Of a stretch of 64,000 nucleotides of DNA, positions 49,402-61,725 are shown one piece after another. Each line of letters opens with the position of its first letter. Within the stretch, counting starts at the first letter, position 1. A model generated the notes under the pieces. It was not told where the DNA came from. It was given only the letters and a program-made list of their open reading frames with translations, and ran no database searches. This stretch comes from Laguncularia racemosa (Eukaryota > Streptophyta > Magnoliopsida > Myrtales > Combretaceae), in the NCBI GenBank assembly GCA_037954665.1, contig JBBMOL010000134.1:1860001-1924000 (forward strand), in the 5' to 3' direction. The position numbers and the translations under genes are program-made.

Positions 49402-49404
49402 GGA

Positions 49405-49422
49405 TGGCGACTCCACTGGGGA
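49405..49422 (+). promoter_or_regulatory. Primer-binding site of element B (tRNA-Arg)
   Basis: TGGCGACTCCACTGGGGA is complementary over 18 bases to the 3' end of plant cytosolic tRNA-Arg(ACG) with CCA, as I recall that tRNA. It lies three bases after the LTR. Confidence 0.8.
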
Positions 49423-49913
49423 CATCAGTTCTTTAGCAGGCTAGCCACCTAAATCTCCTCAAATTGCTCCTTTCTAAGAAATGTTTTTTGATTTGTTATA
49501 TTATTGCTAACCTTTCAGCAATTTAGCTAAAGGTTAGAATTCAGTTATTTACTTTAGTTATTAAGTCTGCATGCATACGATTGTGTGAGTAGATACAGTC
49601 AAACCCGGGCCGTCTTAGGACCCTAAGACGGGGGGCCATTGTGTAGGTTTCGGGTGAAGTGATATGATCACCGTTCGGGACTGATTAGGCTACCCCACCC
49701 AATGCTTCGATATAGCCTGAGATCCATTTCTCTGAGAATGCGGGAGGCTATAAAGCTTGGGGACCTGTTAGAACCTACCTATTTGCATACATAACGTCAT
49801 GGGCTGACAATAGATTGATGATGTAATATTTTTTCTATTCATAGAGTTCAGATATATTTCCTTATAATGTTATCATAGTTCTGGTTGTAATTAGGAAATT
49901 TCTGTTGTAATAG

Positions 49914-51440
49914 ATGGTTAGTACCGCAATTGACTGCCTCCCCCACAAAGAAATCCGAGTGTGCAAACCTCTGGATCCGAAATTGGTACTGGACCACTGG
50001 TTCACCCTATACAACCCAGAAGAGCAGGCCTTCATCCAGTAGAAAATAGGGCCCATCCTCTCACTGATGAAGATGGAGATGAACTTGCCCTTGGCACGGG
50101 CCATGCTCCACCTATGGGAAATAGAACCCGCGGCTTTCTTCATCCGGCCACATGAGATTACTCCTACTCTTGAAGAGTACACCTAGCTGCTACAGGCTCC
50201 AGCACTAACCAATCAAGTCTATGTATCAGATCTTGAGGCCGGGCTAGCCAGTATTTTCAACAAACTCCTGGGTATCTGCAAAACAGCAATCAATAAGGCC
50301 TTAGCAGACTGTAACGGATACTGCATACGGATGGACGAGTTGGAAGCCTGGTTCATCACCCAAGAAGATAATGGGGATAAGAAAGACATATTGTGTGGGG
50401 ACCCCAAGACTTACAGACAAAGAAGGGTGAATGCTTTCATCCTAACAGCTTTCGCCACCATACTATTCCCCACCAAAACTTTCTATGTCCACTACCGAGT
50501 TGCAGAATTGGTAACCCAATTCCTGGAAGGAAAATCTTACATCCCGGCTCTATTGGCTGAACAGATCCAGAACTTAAACTTTGTTAAGAAAAAAGGCCAT
50601 GGGATCCTCCGCTCGAATATCAACCTTATACTGATATGGTTTGTAAGCCACCTCAAGTGTTTTAGGCTGAACATGGTCCGAAAAACCTTGGCTCAACAAG
50701 TGGATCTAGTGGACTCATGCATAGAGAAGATAAAGCTACCCGACGACCTTACCAGCCATAGTTGGGTAGAAGTGCTTAGAAGTTTCAATGCCGATGACAT
50801 TCTATGGACAGCCAGATGGAGTTGCTGCAACAAAATTATTTTAACCTGCAATAACTTTCAAGTCGTGCCTCTGATTGGAATCAGCGGATGTATAGGTTAT
50901 CATCCCAACTCGGTGGTCCGCCAGTTCGGTACTATTCAAGACATAGTTTATCGGCCCTCGCTGGAGGCAGTCACATTCGAGTATCAAGATCCGAACTTAC
51001 TAGTAGCTGAGAAATTTGCTAAGCTGGTAGAGGTCAAAGCACTTTGGGAAGCCAGAATCGAGAGCCCAAATGTAGACCTCGGAGAGCTAAATGGCGAAGT
51101 GGGCTAACATCGAGCCACCGAGGAGTTCGTGATCCACCAGTTGTATCAGACAGGGGAAAGAGCATACTGGGTCCCAGATGTCACCCAACCTAAGCCAGAC
51201 AAGGTAAATCCAAAGCTAGAAATCTACCTGGAGCAGGTTATGGCCCAGATGGAAGTATATTTCGAAGCTACAGATTATAAAAAGGACATCTGGAAAGGTT
51301 GATTCAAGGAATCCGACTAAAGAAACAAAGCCTTAGAAGCTCAACTGGAGAAGACCCAAGCCAAAGTCAAGGAATTAGAAGCCGTCATCAATGGGAAACC
51401 TGAGTCTCCATAATAGAAGACCAAGAAAGCTAGGAAATAG
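49914..51440 (+). pseudogene. Extra ORF upstream of gag in element B (DUF7745-like)
   Basis: One frame runs from ATG 49,914 with in-frame stops at 50,040, 50,184, 51,105 and later; the longest clean piece is 50,331-51,107. It resembles the ORF1 that Ogre elements carry before gag, which is related to a plant DUF7745/mobile-domain-like protein: FILTAFATILFPTKTFYVHY, YIPALLAEQIQNLNF, LILIWFVSHLKCF and FNADDILWTARW. The tail (51,330-51,400) is a short coiled-coil-like Lys/Glu segment. Its role in Ogre elements is unknown. Most stops look like C-to-T changes. Confidence 0.7.
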
Positions 51441-51687
51441 ATTATCATTGTACTCTTTCGTTTTTTTCAAATATCAAACCCCAAAGTTTCCAATATTAAT
51501 AAAAATAAAGTTTCAATATTACATCATCAATCAATTATTGGCCCCTTTTATTTTGGCATCCATGTAGCACATGCATCACATTTGCATACATTATACTAAA
51601 AAGAAAAAATGCACGCCAGGTATCAAAATAGCTCCCAAACAACCGAACCCTCCCAAAAGCCCAATTTACACACGTTCAAGAACAAAA

Positions 51688-53877
51688 ATGGCAAACAGTG
51701 GCAACAACCGCAACAACGCAAGTGCTGATGCTACTTCAGACTCTAGGATCGTATCCCTGGAACAAACGGTCCAGCAGCTAGCTGCACAAGTACACCCCCT
51801 GACTGAAAGCATTAGCCTCCTTCGCACCACCCAGCCGACTCAAGAAGAACATTCAGGGGCTAGAAAAGGAAAGGCAGTGGAGGGGTAGACTCTAGAAGAT
51901 GAGGAAATCAATTTCCACCTCAACCCGGCCTTTGAGTATGAGCCAAGAATCAACCAGGGTCTAACCTTTGATGACTTGAAAAAAGAGATGGAGGAGAGAC
52001 AGAAAGAGACGGAAAGAAGACTCTTCCAACAGCTGGCTGACAAAATGAAAACAATAGAGAGGCCTGACGGTTTCAAGCAAGCCGGAATCACCAGTCTGCC
52101 AGCATATGGGGAGGAGGTGTACCATGATAAATTCAAGACCCCGGAATTTGAGAAGTATGACGGTACTGGATGCCCTAAAATGCACACAAGGCTATACGCC
52201 CGGAAGATGAGCAAGTATGCTCAATATGACCAACTAATGATCCAGACCTTCCAGGATAGCCTTACGAGCCATGCATTAGTTTGGTATGCCCACTTGGATT
52301 TCAATCAGGTCAACACTTGAGAAAGGCTTGCCCGAGCGTTTTATGACCAGTACAAGTTTAATATTGAAGTCACCCTCTCAGTGATTGATCTAGGGAGTCT
52401 TCGAAAGAGACACTCTGAGCCTTTTAAAGAGTATGCTCAGTGTTGGAGAGCTCAAGCTGCCAGGGTAGCAACCCCAATTTCTAAGAAAGAGTTGACATCC
52501 ATATTCGTCAACACTCTAGACAAGACCTACTTCTCACATCTGGTAGGCCAGACATCATCCAGTTTTGCAGAAGTAGTAGCTGTAGGGTACCGGATTGAAA
52601 GTTCCATCACCACAGGCAAACTCCAAACAATGGATCCTCCCAAGGTCACACCATCACAAAGGCCTTTGGGAGGTAACAGAGCCAAGGAGTCTACCGTCAG
52701 CACAGTCAACTCTAGTAAAGCAGACAAAGTTGGAACTCGTGTGACATTCCAGACCACGAGTACCCTAGCCCAGCACTCCATAGCAAATCATGCCCAGGCT
52801 ACTAGGGTCCCAAGACAGTTCTCTCCAATTCTAATCCCGATTAGCTAGGTCTTTGCTCGGCTGTGAGCGGATAACTTGATCAGCTTCGAAATCCCAAACG
52901 ACCGGTACAAGCCTAGAAACTTCGACTCAAGCCTCAAATGTGACTATCATATGGGCCAAGATGAGCATTCTACAGACCGTTGCTGGAGGCTTCGACACAA
53001 AATCCAGGATTTGATCGACACCGGGATTGTGCAGCTGGATTTTGTTAACACCCCAGCACCCAATGTCAACACCAATTCGCTGCCTAATCATAAGCCCACC
53101 ATCGATATGACCACATCTGAAGAGTCGGCTCCCAAAGAAGCCTCTAAGCAAAAGGCGGCGGACCAGCAGAAAAGGCATTCCCGTCAAGCCCTAGAGAAAA
53201 CCCCCAAGTCACATATCAAAAAGAGATGGTTAGCCAGAGACCCAACAGTCAGTACCTTGGGAGAATCACACGGGAGATTCGAATACTTGGTGAACTATTC
53301 TTATACCCTAACTGTATATGGGCCGCCTAGCGGATGGGGGCCCGAGTTTGAAAAAGAGGACAACCCGCCAAAAGAAGGGGAGAAATTTGCAAACATGATC
53401 AATTCAAATCAAAAGCCAAGAGTCATAAAATGCTATGAGGGACAGTCAACTGAGATACAAATCCCGAAGAAGAGATATGTGTTCAATGTCCCAATACCTG
53501 CGGAGAGGTATAAGGCCGCACCATTTGACTATCAGACCCTCGAGCAAGAGCCACCCCTTATGGTGGGAGGAATCACCCGATCTAGGAGGGTATATGACCT
53601 GAAATATAAAATCTCAACTGAAGAGCCCAACACGGAGAAAGGAGTGGAAGAAGAAGAGGGGCTCGCTACATTTACAAAAATGGTCAAGGCAAGTGAATAT
53701 AAGATCATGGAACAACTAAATAAGGTTCCAGTACAAATATCACTCATGGGCCTCCTTATAGCCTTTGAGCCCCACAGGGAAGCACTCTTCAAAGTGCTCA
53801 AACATATTCAAGTCCCAAAAGGCATCGCTACAGACAAAATAAGTCACGTGGCGGATTCTATTTTCACCATGGACTAG
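51688..53877 (+). pseudogene. gag region of element B
   Basis: ATG at 51,688 (MANSGNNRNNASAD) in one frame, with stops at 51,886, 52,318, 52,846 and 53,875. It has an N-terminal coiled-coil-like stretch VSLEQTVQQLAAQVHPL, the gag core FKTPEFEKYDGTGCPKMHTR with LTSHALVWYAHLD, then a zinc-binding-like CDYHMGQDEHSTDRC near 52,942, typical of Tat/Ogre gag. Gag would package the RNA. The stops truncate it. Confidence 0.82.
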
Positions 53878-54695
53878 ATATCTTTCTCCCCTGAAGAGCT
53901 AGGAGAAGATGGAGACCAACATACAAAACCACTATTCATAGTGGTAAGGTGTAACGACACGATTGTCTCCCGAGTACTCATCAACAACGAGTCGTCCCTC
54001 AATGTCTGCCCATTGGCTACCCTCAACTTATTGGGGGTCGATCCAAGCAATATTAAACCTAGCTCGACGGTGGTCAGGGCTTTCGACGGTTCAAAAAGAG
54101 ACATAGTAGGGGAAATAAACTTACCGGTAGAGATTGGCCCACAAGTGTTCTACATCTCTTTTCAAGTCCTCGACATCCCAAGATCTTTCAACATACTTTT
54201 GGGAAGGCCTTGGATACATACTGCCAGAGCCATACCCTCCAGTCTCCATCAAAGGGTCAAATTTATTGCAAATGGGCAGATAGTCACTGTGCTGGGCGAG
54301 CAAGATTATGCCATCTACAAAGAAACCGCCATACCGTACATCGGGTAGGATGGTTCCGAAGACCTTGGTCTCCAGATATTCAACGAGGTGAATGTGGTGA
54401 CCAGTAAGGTGGGCCATCAGTTTAAGGAGGGGCAGCAAGGGACGTTTGGACTAGGGTACGTTCCTACAGCCCGGGAAGAAGCACAAGCCAGAGGTATCAA
54501 AGGTAGGATGAAAGAGAAGCCAAGCAACACCCCGATGCTCATTTCACTCCTCCAGCAATCTTTCAGAAAAGCAATTATCATTCAAGAGCCAAGGATAAGC
54601 GAAGATGACGTCAACAATGGGAGCCCAACCCCTCACACGTCCGAACAGCATCCAGCTCTTAATAATTGGTTCTGTTATCCTATTGATAGCTTTAG
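53878..54695 (+). pseudogene. Protease region of element B
   Basis: Same frame as gag. FIVVRCNDTIVSRVLINNES holds the position of the catalytic Asp, but Asn stands there, so the enzyme would be dead. SFNILLGRPWIHTARAIPSS is the typical C-terminal part. Stops at 54,346 and 54,709; the latter falls in the proposed intron. Followed by a G-patch-like piece (FGLGYVPTAREEAQ). Confidence 0.78.
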
Positions 54696-54811
54696 GTCAG
54701 CTCAAGGATAGAGAACGATTGTTAAACAATTTTTATTGAGACTTCTTTATAATTCAATAAATTACAGTTTGTCTTACTTATATATATCTACTTTCATTTT
54801 ACTTCACCTAG
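54696..54811 (+). other. Probable intron between protease and RT of element B
   Basis: AT-rich 116-bp segment from GTCAGC to a pyrimidine-rich CTTCACCTAG. Using these borders, the gag-protease frame continues in phase into the frame that leads to RT (54,813 on), and an in-frame stop at 54,709 is removed. An intron at this site is a known Ogre trait. Exact borders are inferred. Confidence 0.6.
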
Positions 54812-56460
54812 ATCCCCTACCATCGAGCATCAGGGACATTTCGCGCAGGTAGAAAATAAAAACGCTGATATCGTTTCCGATGCTGCTGGGTCAGTTTTTG
54901 GAGGCGATATCCTTGACCACGAAATAATACAAGAAAATTGGCAAAAACATGAACAAAGCGGAATTTCAATCGACAAGCCGGTGGAGACGGAAAATCTAGG
55001 AAGCATTGAGAAACCTAAAAACCTCAAGATCGGGACCAGTGTGAGTGCCGAGCAAAAACATGAGATGACCGAGCTGTTAACTGAGTATGTAGATGTGTTC
55101 GCCTGGTCATATGGTGACATGCCAGGACTAGACCAATCAATAGTGGTTCATAAGCTTCCCACAAGGGAAGATGTTAAACCTAAAAACAGAAATTGAGAAG
55201 ATTTAAGCCTGACATATTACTAAAGATCAAGGAAAAAGTCAAGAAACTACTAGAAGTATGGTTCATCGAAGTGTCCGATTACCCAGAATGGGTAGCAAAT
55301 ATAGTCCCCGTTATGAAAAAGAATGGAAAAGTACGCATATGCGTAGACTTCCGGGACTTAAACTAAGCTATGCCAAAGGATAACTTCCCCCTACCCCACA
55401 TTGATGTTCTAGTAGACAACACTGCAGGAAACCATCTTTTCTCGTTCATGGACGGTTTCTCAGGATATAATCAGATAAAAATGGCTGAAGAAGATAAAAC
55501 CAAAACGACTTTCATCACAACATGGGGAACTTTCTGTTACAAAGTCATGCCATTTGGTTTGAAAAACGTCGGGGCAACGTATCAGAGAGCCATGGTCGCG
55601 ATACTTCATGACATGATGCATCGAAAAGTCGAAGTATACGTTGACGATATGATAGCTAAGTCTAAAGAAGAAGAGAGCCATACAGATATCCTGAGAAAAA
55701 TTTTTAAACGATTGAGAAAATTCCAGCTCAAGTTAAATCCGGAGAAGTGCACTTTTGAGGTCACAATGGGCAAATTTTTAAGGTTTGTCATAAGCCGGGA
55801 AGGTATTAAAATCGACCCTGACAAAGTAAAGTTTATATTAGAGCTACCTTCCCCACGTACTGTCAAAGAAGTAAGAAGTTTGCTAGGAAGGTTAAATTAC
55901 ATAGCTCATTTTATCTCACAACTCACAGATAAGTGCAGCCACTATTCTGTTTGTTGAAAAAAAATGCTGTAGTAGAATGGGATGACGAATGTGAAGAAGC
56001 ATTCAAGACGATTAAGGACTATCTCATAAAACCTCCAGTCTTGATAGTCCCAAAGCAAGGGATGCATTTATTCTTATACCTCACGATACTCCCTGAATCC
56101 ATGAGATGCGTGTTGGGGCAAAAAGATGAAGAGGGAAGAGAGCGTTCCATATATTACCTAAGCAAGAAATTCACAGACGGGAAACAGAGGTATTCAGAAG
56201 TAGAGAGGACCTGCTGTGCTCTAATTTGGGTCATGCACCGGTTAAGGTAATACACCCTTTACTATCATATTGAGCTGTTGACAAGACATGATCCTCTGAA
56301 ATACTTGGCAAAGAAACCCGTCTTAATAGGGAGAATCTCCAAATGGCAAATGCTCTTATCGGAGTTTGATATTACATACATAAATCAAAACTCGATGAAA
56401 GGGCAATCTTTAGCCAACCAATTAGCAGAACACCCTGTCGAGGGAAATTCCCAAGAGCCA
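54812..56460 (+). pseudogene. RT-RNase H region of element B
   Basis: VDVFAWSYGDMPGLDQSIVV leads into RT. Blocks are VRICVDFRDLN, DNFPLPHIDVLVDNTAG, FSFMDGFSGYNQIKMAEED, VMPFGLKNVGATYQRAM and VYVDDMIAKS (YVDD kept). RNase H follows (KQRYSEVERTCCALIWVMHR). Single-base frame changes near 55,190 and 55,940 and a stop near 55,364 break it. Confidence 0.85.
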
Positions 56461-57090
56461 CACGTTCAATTCCCTGATGAAAATATATTAACAATAGAAG
56501 GAACACCAGTAGAGGATTGTGGGATAGACAGGAACCCCAAGTGGAAGATGTTCTTTGATGGAGCTGCCAACGTATTCGGTTGTGGGATTGGGACAGTGTT
56601 AATATCCCCAAACGGAACACAATTGCCTTCAGCAACAAGGCTCGCATTTCCATATACCAATAATATCGCGGAATATGAGGCATGTATCCTCGGCCTCAAA
56701 ATGGCTTACCACATGGAAATCCGTGAATTAGAAGTGTACAGAGATTCATCACTTATCATATTATAGACAAAAGGGGAAAACAAGACTAAAGACCCCAAAC
56801 CGGTACCATACCATCAACATTTGACAAAGCTAATAAAAGAATTCAAGACAATCACTTTCACATACGTCCCAAGAACTCAGAATCAGTTTACAGATGCACT
56901 CACCACACTAGCATCTATGATCCAGATAACAGGGGGAGCCGAAGTCCAACCTTTGAAAATAGACATCGAAAATCGGCCCGCCTACTGTTTAGCAATTGAA
57001 AAAGTACAGGATGACAAGCCCTGGTATCACGACATCAAAACTTTTCTCCAAGAAAGCAAATACCTTGAAATGGCTAGCAAGAATGACCAG
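56461..57090 (+). pseudogene. Second, Tat-type RNase H of element B
   Basis: WKMFFDGAANVFGCGIGTVL, NNIAEYEACILGLKMAY, IRELEVYRDSSLIIL and VPRTQNQFTDALTTLASMI are the blocks of the extra RNase H domain that marks the Tat lineage, placed between RNase H and integrase. The catalytic Asp-Glu-Asp contexts are largely visible. A stop lies at 56,764. Confidence 0.82.
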
Positions 57091-58270
57091 AGAACACTCA
57101 GAAGGTTAGCAAGTCATTTCTTATTAAGTGGGTCTATACTTTACAAAAGATCGTCTGATACCACCTTGCTAAGATGTGTGGATAAAAATGAAGCATGCGA
57201 ACTGATGAAAGAAGTACATGAAGGGGTATGTGGACCTCATATGAACAGCTACATGTTAGCCCGAAAAATCATGAGGTTAGGATACTATTGGCTAACCATG
57301 GAATCAGATTGCATAAAATATGTCAAGCACTATCATTTGTGTCAAGTGTACGCAAACCGGATAATGCTGCACCCAACGAGTTGCATTTGTTGTCAACACC
57401 ATGGCCTTTCTCCATGTGGGGAATCGACATAATCGGCCTAATCACTCCGACGACATCCAATGGCCACAGGTTTATATTGGTAGCAATTGATTACTTCACC
57501 AAGTAGGTAGAAGCTTTATCACATGCCAATATCACAAAAGGGGTAATAGTCCGTTTCTTGAAAAGGGACATAATAGCTCGATATAGAGTTCCTGAGTCCA
57601 TCATCACCGACAATGGTACCAATCTTAATAACAAGTCGATGACAGGTTTATGTCAACAATTCCACATAAACCATAAAAATTCAACTCCCTACCGACCTCA
57701 GATGAACGGGGCAGTAGAAGCAGCTAACAAGAATATCAAAAAGATCATAAAAAAAATGACAACCACTTACAAAGATTGGCACGAGATGTTGCCGTTTGCT
57801 CTCATGGCTTATAGGACCTCAATAAGAACATCTACTGGAGCTACCCCATATTCATTGGTATATGGTAGTGAGGCAGTGCTACCAATCGAAGTCGAAATAC
57901 CATCATTCAGAATTCTATCAGAAACTCAGTTAACCGAATCAGACTGGGTAAAGAAGAAGCTTGATTAGCTGAATCTGATTGATGAAAAAAAGACTCACTG
58001 CACTATGTCATGGCCAGTGTTACCAACAAAGGATGACCCGAGCATTTAACAAGAAAATGAAGCTTCGATGCTTCAAAGAAGGGGATCTGGTGTTAAAAGA
58101 AAGTTCTCCCGAATACTCAAGACTCTAGAGGAAAATTTACCCCAAATTATGAGGGTCCGTATGTGGTAAAAAAGGTATTGTCAGGAGGCGCTCTTATATT
58201 GACTCAAATGGACGGTCAAGAATTGAGAGACCCCATCAATGCAGATGCTGTTAAGATGTACTATCCTTAG
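57091..58270 (+). pseudogene. Integrase region of element B
   Basis: Zinc-binding part with HEGVCGPHMNSYMLARKI and a later C..C. The core has MWGIDIIGLITPTTSNG, ESIITDNGTNLNN and NGAVEAANKNIKKIIKKMT (D, D and E all kept). Then YRTSIRTSTGATPYSLVYG and a C-terminal part to about 58,268. A frame change near 57,365 and stops at 57,504 and 57,966 interrupt it. Confidence 0.85.
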
Positions 58271-58760
58271 GCAAGGGAATTGAAATTTTGCCAATGTTTA
58301 TGAAAGCCAATATTCAATACAAATTTCGTTCAGTCCAGTTTTCATTTTTTACAAGCAAAGTTAATGTCTCTGGATGGTCAATAATTCCAACCAACCAATT
58401 ACAACAAACATTCCTAAACACATTACCCATCACTTCACCAATGAATGGCAAACACTAAAATGATAATGAATCTCAATAAATTTTGTAATATAATTCTATC
58501 TACTTTTGAGCATTAAAACCTGGTGCATTAGTAGGATAACACTACCATCAAAAGAGCCATGCGCACAAGAAAGGAAGCACATCAAGATCTTCAACCTCGT
58601 GTCAAAGCAAAAGTAAGCGAAGCAGGAGCAAACCAGCACGAAGGTTCGGTTGTTTGGTTGCTATCCACGATAAATTGGCAAACATATAACTATCATCCAC
58701 ATATCATGAAAACATCAAATCATTTAACCCAGTCAGTAAAAGCATGTTCAAAAGCATAAG
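58271..58760 (+). other. Non-coding leader of the element B tail
   Basis: Pol ends near 58,268. No domain is seen before the tandem repeats. The 66-aa frame here is not supported. Confidence 0.6.
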
Positions 58761-59249
58761 ATTAGTCAGCCCACAATAGGGCACCTGTCTAAACATCCCC
58801 TTGAAAAGGTTAGTCAGCCCACATTAGGGCACTTCCCTAAACATCCTCTCTTAAGGTTAGCCCATAGGGGTACCTTTTGAGACATTATGTTATAGGTTAG
58901 TCAGCCCACATTGGGGCACTTTCCTAAACTTCATCCCTCATAGGGTTAGCCCATAAAGGCACTTTTTGAGACGTTTCTCCCCATAAGTTAGTCAGCCCAC
59001 AGTGGGGCACTTCCCTAAATAAATCTTCCTAAGGTCAACCTGTAGAGGTACCTTTCGAAACATTGCTTCCCCAGGGTCGTGAGTCTAAGAAGACACTTCC
59101 CGCTATAGGTTAGTCAGCCCATAATAGGGCACTTTCCCAAACACCCCTTCAAAAATGTCAGCCCATAGGGGCACCTTTTTTAGGCATGTCCTCTCGTTAT
59201 AGGTTAGTTAGCCCGCGAAGGGGCACTTTCCTAAACACCTTTTCTTGAA
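58761..59249 (+). repeat. Tandem repeats, first block of element B tail
   Basis: Diverged units alternating TTAGTCAGCCCACA..GGGCAC and GTTAGCCCATAGGGG.ACC words, each followed by TTCCTAAAC or TTTGAGAC. The composite period is about 100 bp. Confidence 0.85.
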
Positions 59250-59637
59250 GTTAGCTCAGATGAGCACTTTTTGAATCTATCGATAAGTTAGCTCAGAGAA
59301 GCACTTTTCGAATCTATCGATCAGTTAGCTCAGAGGAGCACTTTTCGAATCCATCGATCAGTTAGCTCAGAGGAGCACTTTTTGAATCCATCGATCAGTT
59401 AGCTCAGAGGAGCACTTTTCGAATCCATCGATCAGTTAGCTTAGATGAGCACTTTTCGAATCTATCGATCAATTAGCTCAGATGAGCACTTTTCGAATCT
59501 ATCGATAAGTTAGCTCAGAGGAGCACTTTTAGAATCTATCGATCAGTTAGCTCAGAAGAGCACTTTTCGAATTTATCGATCAGTTAGCTCAGAAGAGCAC
59601 TTTTCGAATCTATCGATCAGTTAGCTCAGACGAGCAC
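59250..59637 (+). repeat. 37-bp tandem repeat, about 10.5 units
   Basis: Unit of GTTAGCTCAGAGGAGCAC then TTTTCGAATCTATCGATCA; adjacent units differ by a few bases. Each carries the palindrome ATCGAT. Interrupted by the inverted solo LTR and resumed at 61,726. Confidence 0.93.
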
Positions 59638-61725
59638 TGTCGAGTCTAATTTTTGAATTCCCATTCCTAATCCGATCTAAACTAAACCCTATGCTCATCT
59701 AATCTAGATCCTCGACTTGAGTTAGGAATTTCGTTTGATTTTTGGAATCGCCACCCAACTGTTGTTGGGAAAAAGTGAATTAAGACTAAAGGAGCGGATT
59801 AGTCTTAATTTGGACTACTAGTCGTCGTTATTTCCTCTTCTCGTTTTTGTGAAAAGAGGAAAAGGGAAAACCAGAGTTTCTAAGTCCGGAGGCTAACCTA
59901 TTAAAACCTATACGGTTACCACCTAATCTCCTAAAATTGTTCATCTTTAGAAATGTGTTTCATTGTGTTTCTGCTACTTTTTATTATGTTTTTGAATTAT
60001 TTCAAGAAAATGATTTTTTTTATTTCATTTTATGGGTTGACCCGAATGGGTGCCTACGTACCTGCTACTCAGGATCAAACAAGCCGTAGTTCGCTTTTCT
60101 GAAAATCTTTAGTGTATGAGTGAATTTTAATTTTGAAATTTCTTTCGATTTATGTTTTTATCATTTTTGGGATTTTTCCTAAAACTCTAAGCTTAAGCTT
60201 GATTTTATTTTGAAAAAATGATTTTATAGGGAAAACATCAATTTTGATTTATTTGACGAAAATGATTTTTCTAAGTGCTAAAACTTATCTATTTATCTTT
60301 TTATGATTTTTTATGACTTTTTATGATTTTTTGCTATTTTGTGATTTCTGAGAATTTTGGGGATTTTTGTGGTTTTGGGGAATTTTTGTTGATTTTCGTG
60401 ATTTTTTGGGAATTTTTGTTGATTTTCTATCCTATTTGACATCTAAAATTTTATGATTTATTTTTCCTAATTTTTTATTATTATTCACTATTTTTTATTA
60501 TTTTTTTTATTTTTTTATTTATCTATTTATTATTTTTTATTATTTTTCTATATTATTAAATTCTAGAAAAATCTAATTTCTACATTTTCCTATTTATTAA
60601 AAATAACACATAAATAAATAAATAAATAACTAAATAACAAATAATAAATTAATTAATTCAGAATAAATAAATAAACAAAATTAATTAAATAAAAATAAAA
60701 AAAATCCGGAAAATCCGACTTACCTGGATCCGGGTCGGTGCGCGGGTCGGGTCAGTCGGGTCGAATCGGTCGGACACGGCGGTGGGATTGGCTCGTTCAC
60801 GGCGTTCCGGCGGTCCTTTGCGGCGGGCGAAGTGTCGAATCCTAACTTCTTGAGGGTGCTGAATCCAATGGTGGCGGTGGTTTACTCCCAGAACGTCTCC
60901 TTACGGTGGCTCAACTCCGATCGGTGGTCGCAACTTTGGGTTTCCTCCGATCTACACTCTTTTCTCTCTCTCTCGCAATTCTGATCTCTCCTCTTGCTTC
61001 TTCATCTCCTCCTCTATTTATAAGCGCTTGAAATCGAGCTGGATAAGCTCGGATTTCCTCTGATTGAAGCTGATCGGATTTTCGGTTGAAAAACCAACTC
61101 CGATTCGTGCCTATCCAACGATTTGATTTTAATTAGATAATGTTTATCTTATCTTTGTTGAAGATCTGTTGGATTTGTGCAAAAAAAGTCGAATCAAAAC
61201 GGCCGAAATACGAATTTTTTCTTCGCCGGCGATCTCGGGCTCGAGGTAGGAGACGATCACGCACCCGGCGCATGCGTTTCTTCCAGCCAATCAGATGCTG
61301 CCACGTGTCTTGGATAAGTCGAAAAATTGCAAAACGCGGAAATTGCTTCCTCCGCGATTCGAACGTCTGACCGAGCGCCCCCCCCCCCGGCGCGCGCGCG
61401 CACGCACTTAGCCATGGTCCGGACCAGCTGGGCTAGCCCACTTTCACGATTTTATTTATTTCGCAAATTACATATATGCAATGCGATTTTTCTATTTTTT
61501 TGTATTTTTTGAAATTTCAAAAATTTGTAAAAATTGTTTATTATTCATTATTGCTATTTCCGAAATCATTTTTCAAAATTGAAGTGTTTTCCTATTTACT
61601 TTTATTTTTTGAAAATTTTTATTATTTTATGCTAAATTAGGGAAAAATGGAAAAATTTGGAAAAAATTGAAAATTGATTATTATTGAAAATTATTGACTC
61701 CTAGGGCAAAAATGGGGTGTTTACA
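59638..61725 (-). mobile_element. Inverted solo LTR of the element B family
   Basis: On the minus strand it runs TGTAAACACCCC to AGACTCGACA, 2088 bp, a full LTR with intact TG and CA ends. It is flanked by the direct 5-bp duplication AGCAC (59,633-59,637 and 61,726-61,730). It keeps the TATA box (61,015-61,022), the splice-donor-like site (60,723) and the conserved AGCAGGTACGTAGG block. No internal coding is left, as expected after LTR-LTR recombination. Confidence 0.92.

Noticed and set aside
52527..56699. Several minus-strand frames of 73-105 aa
   Set aside because: They lie opposite gag-pol of element B and show no motifs.
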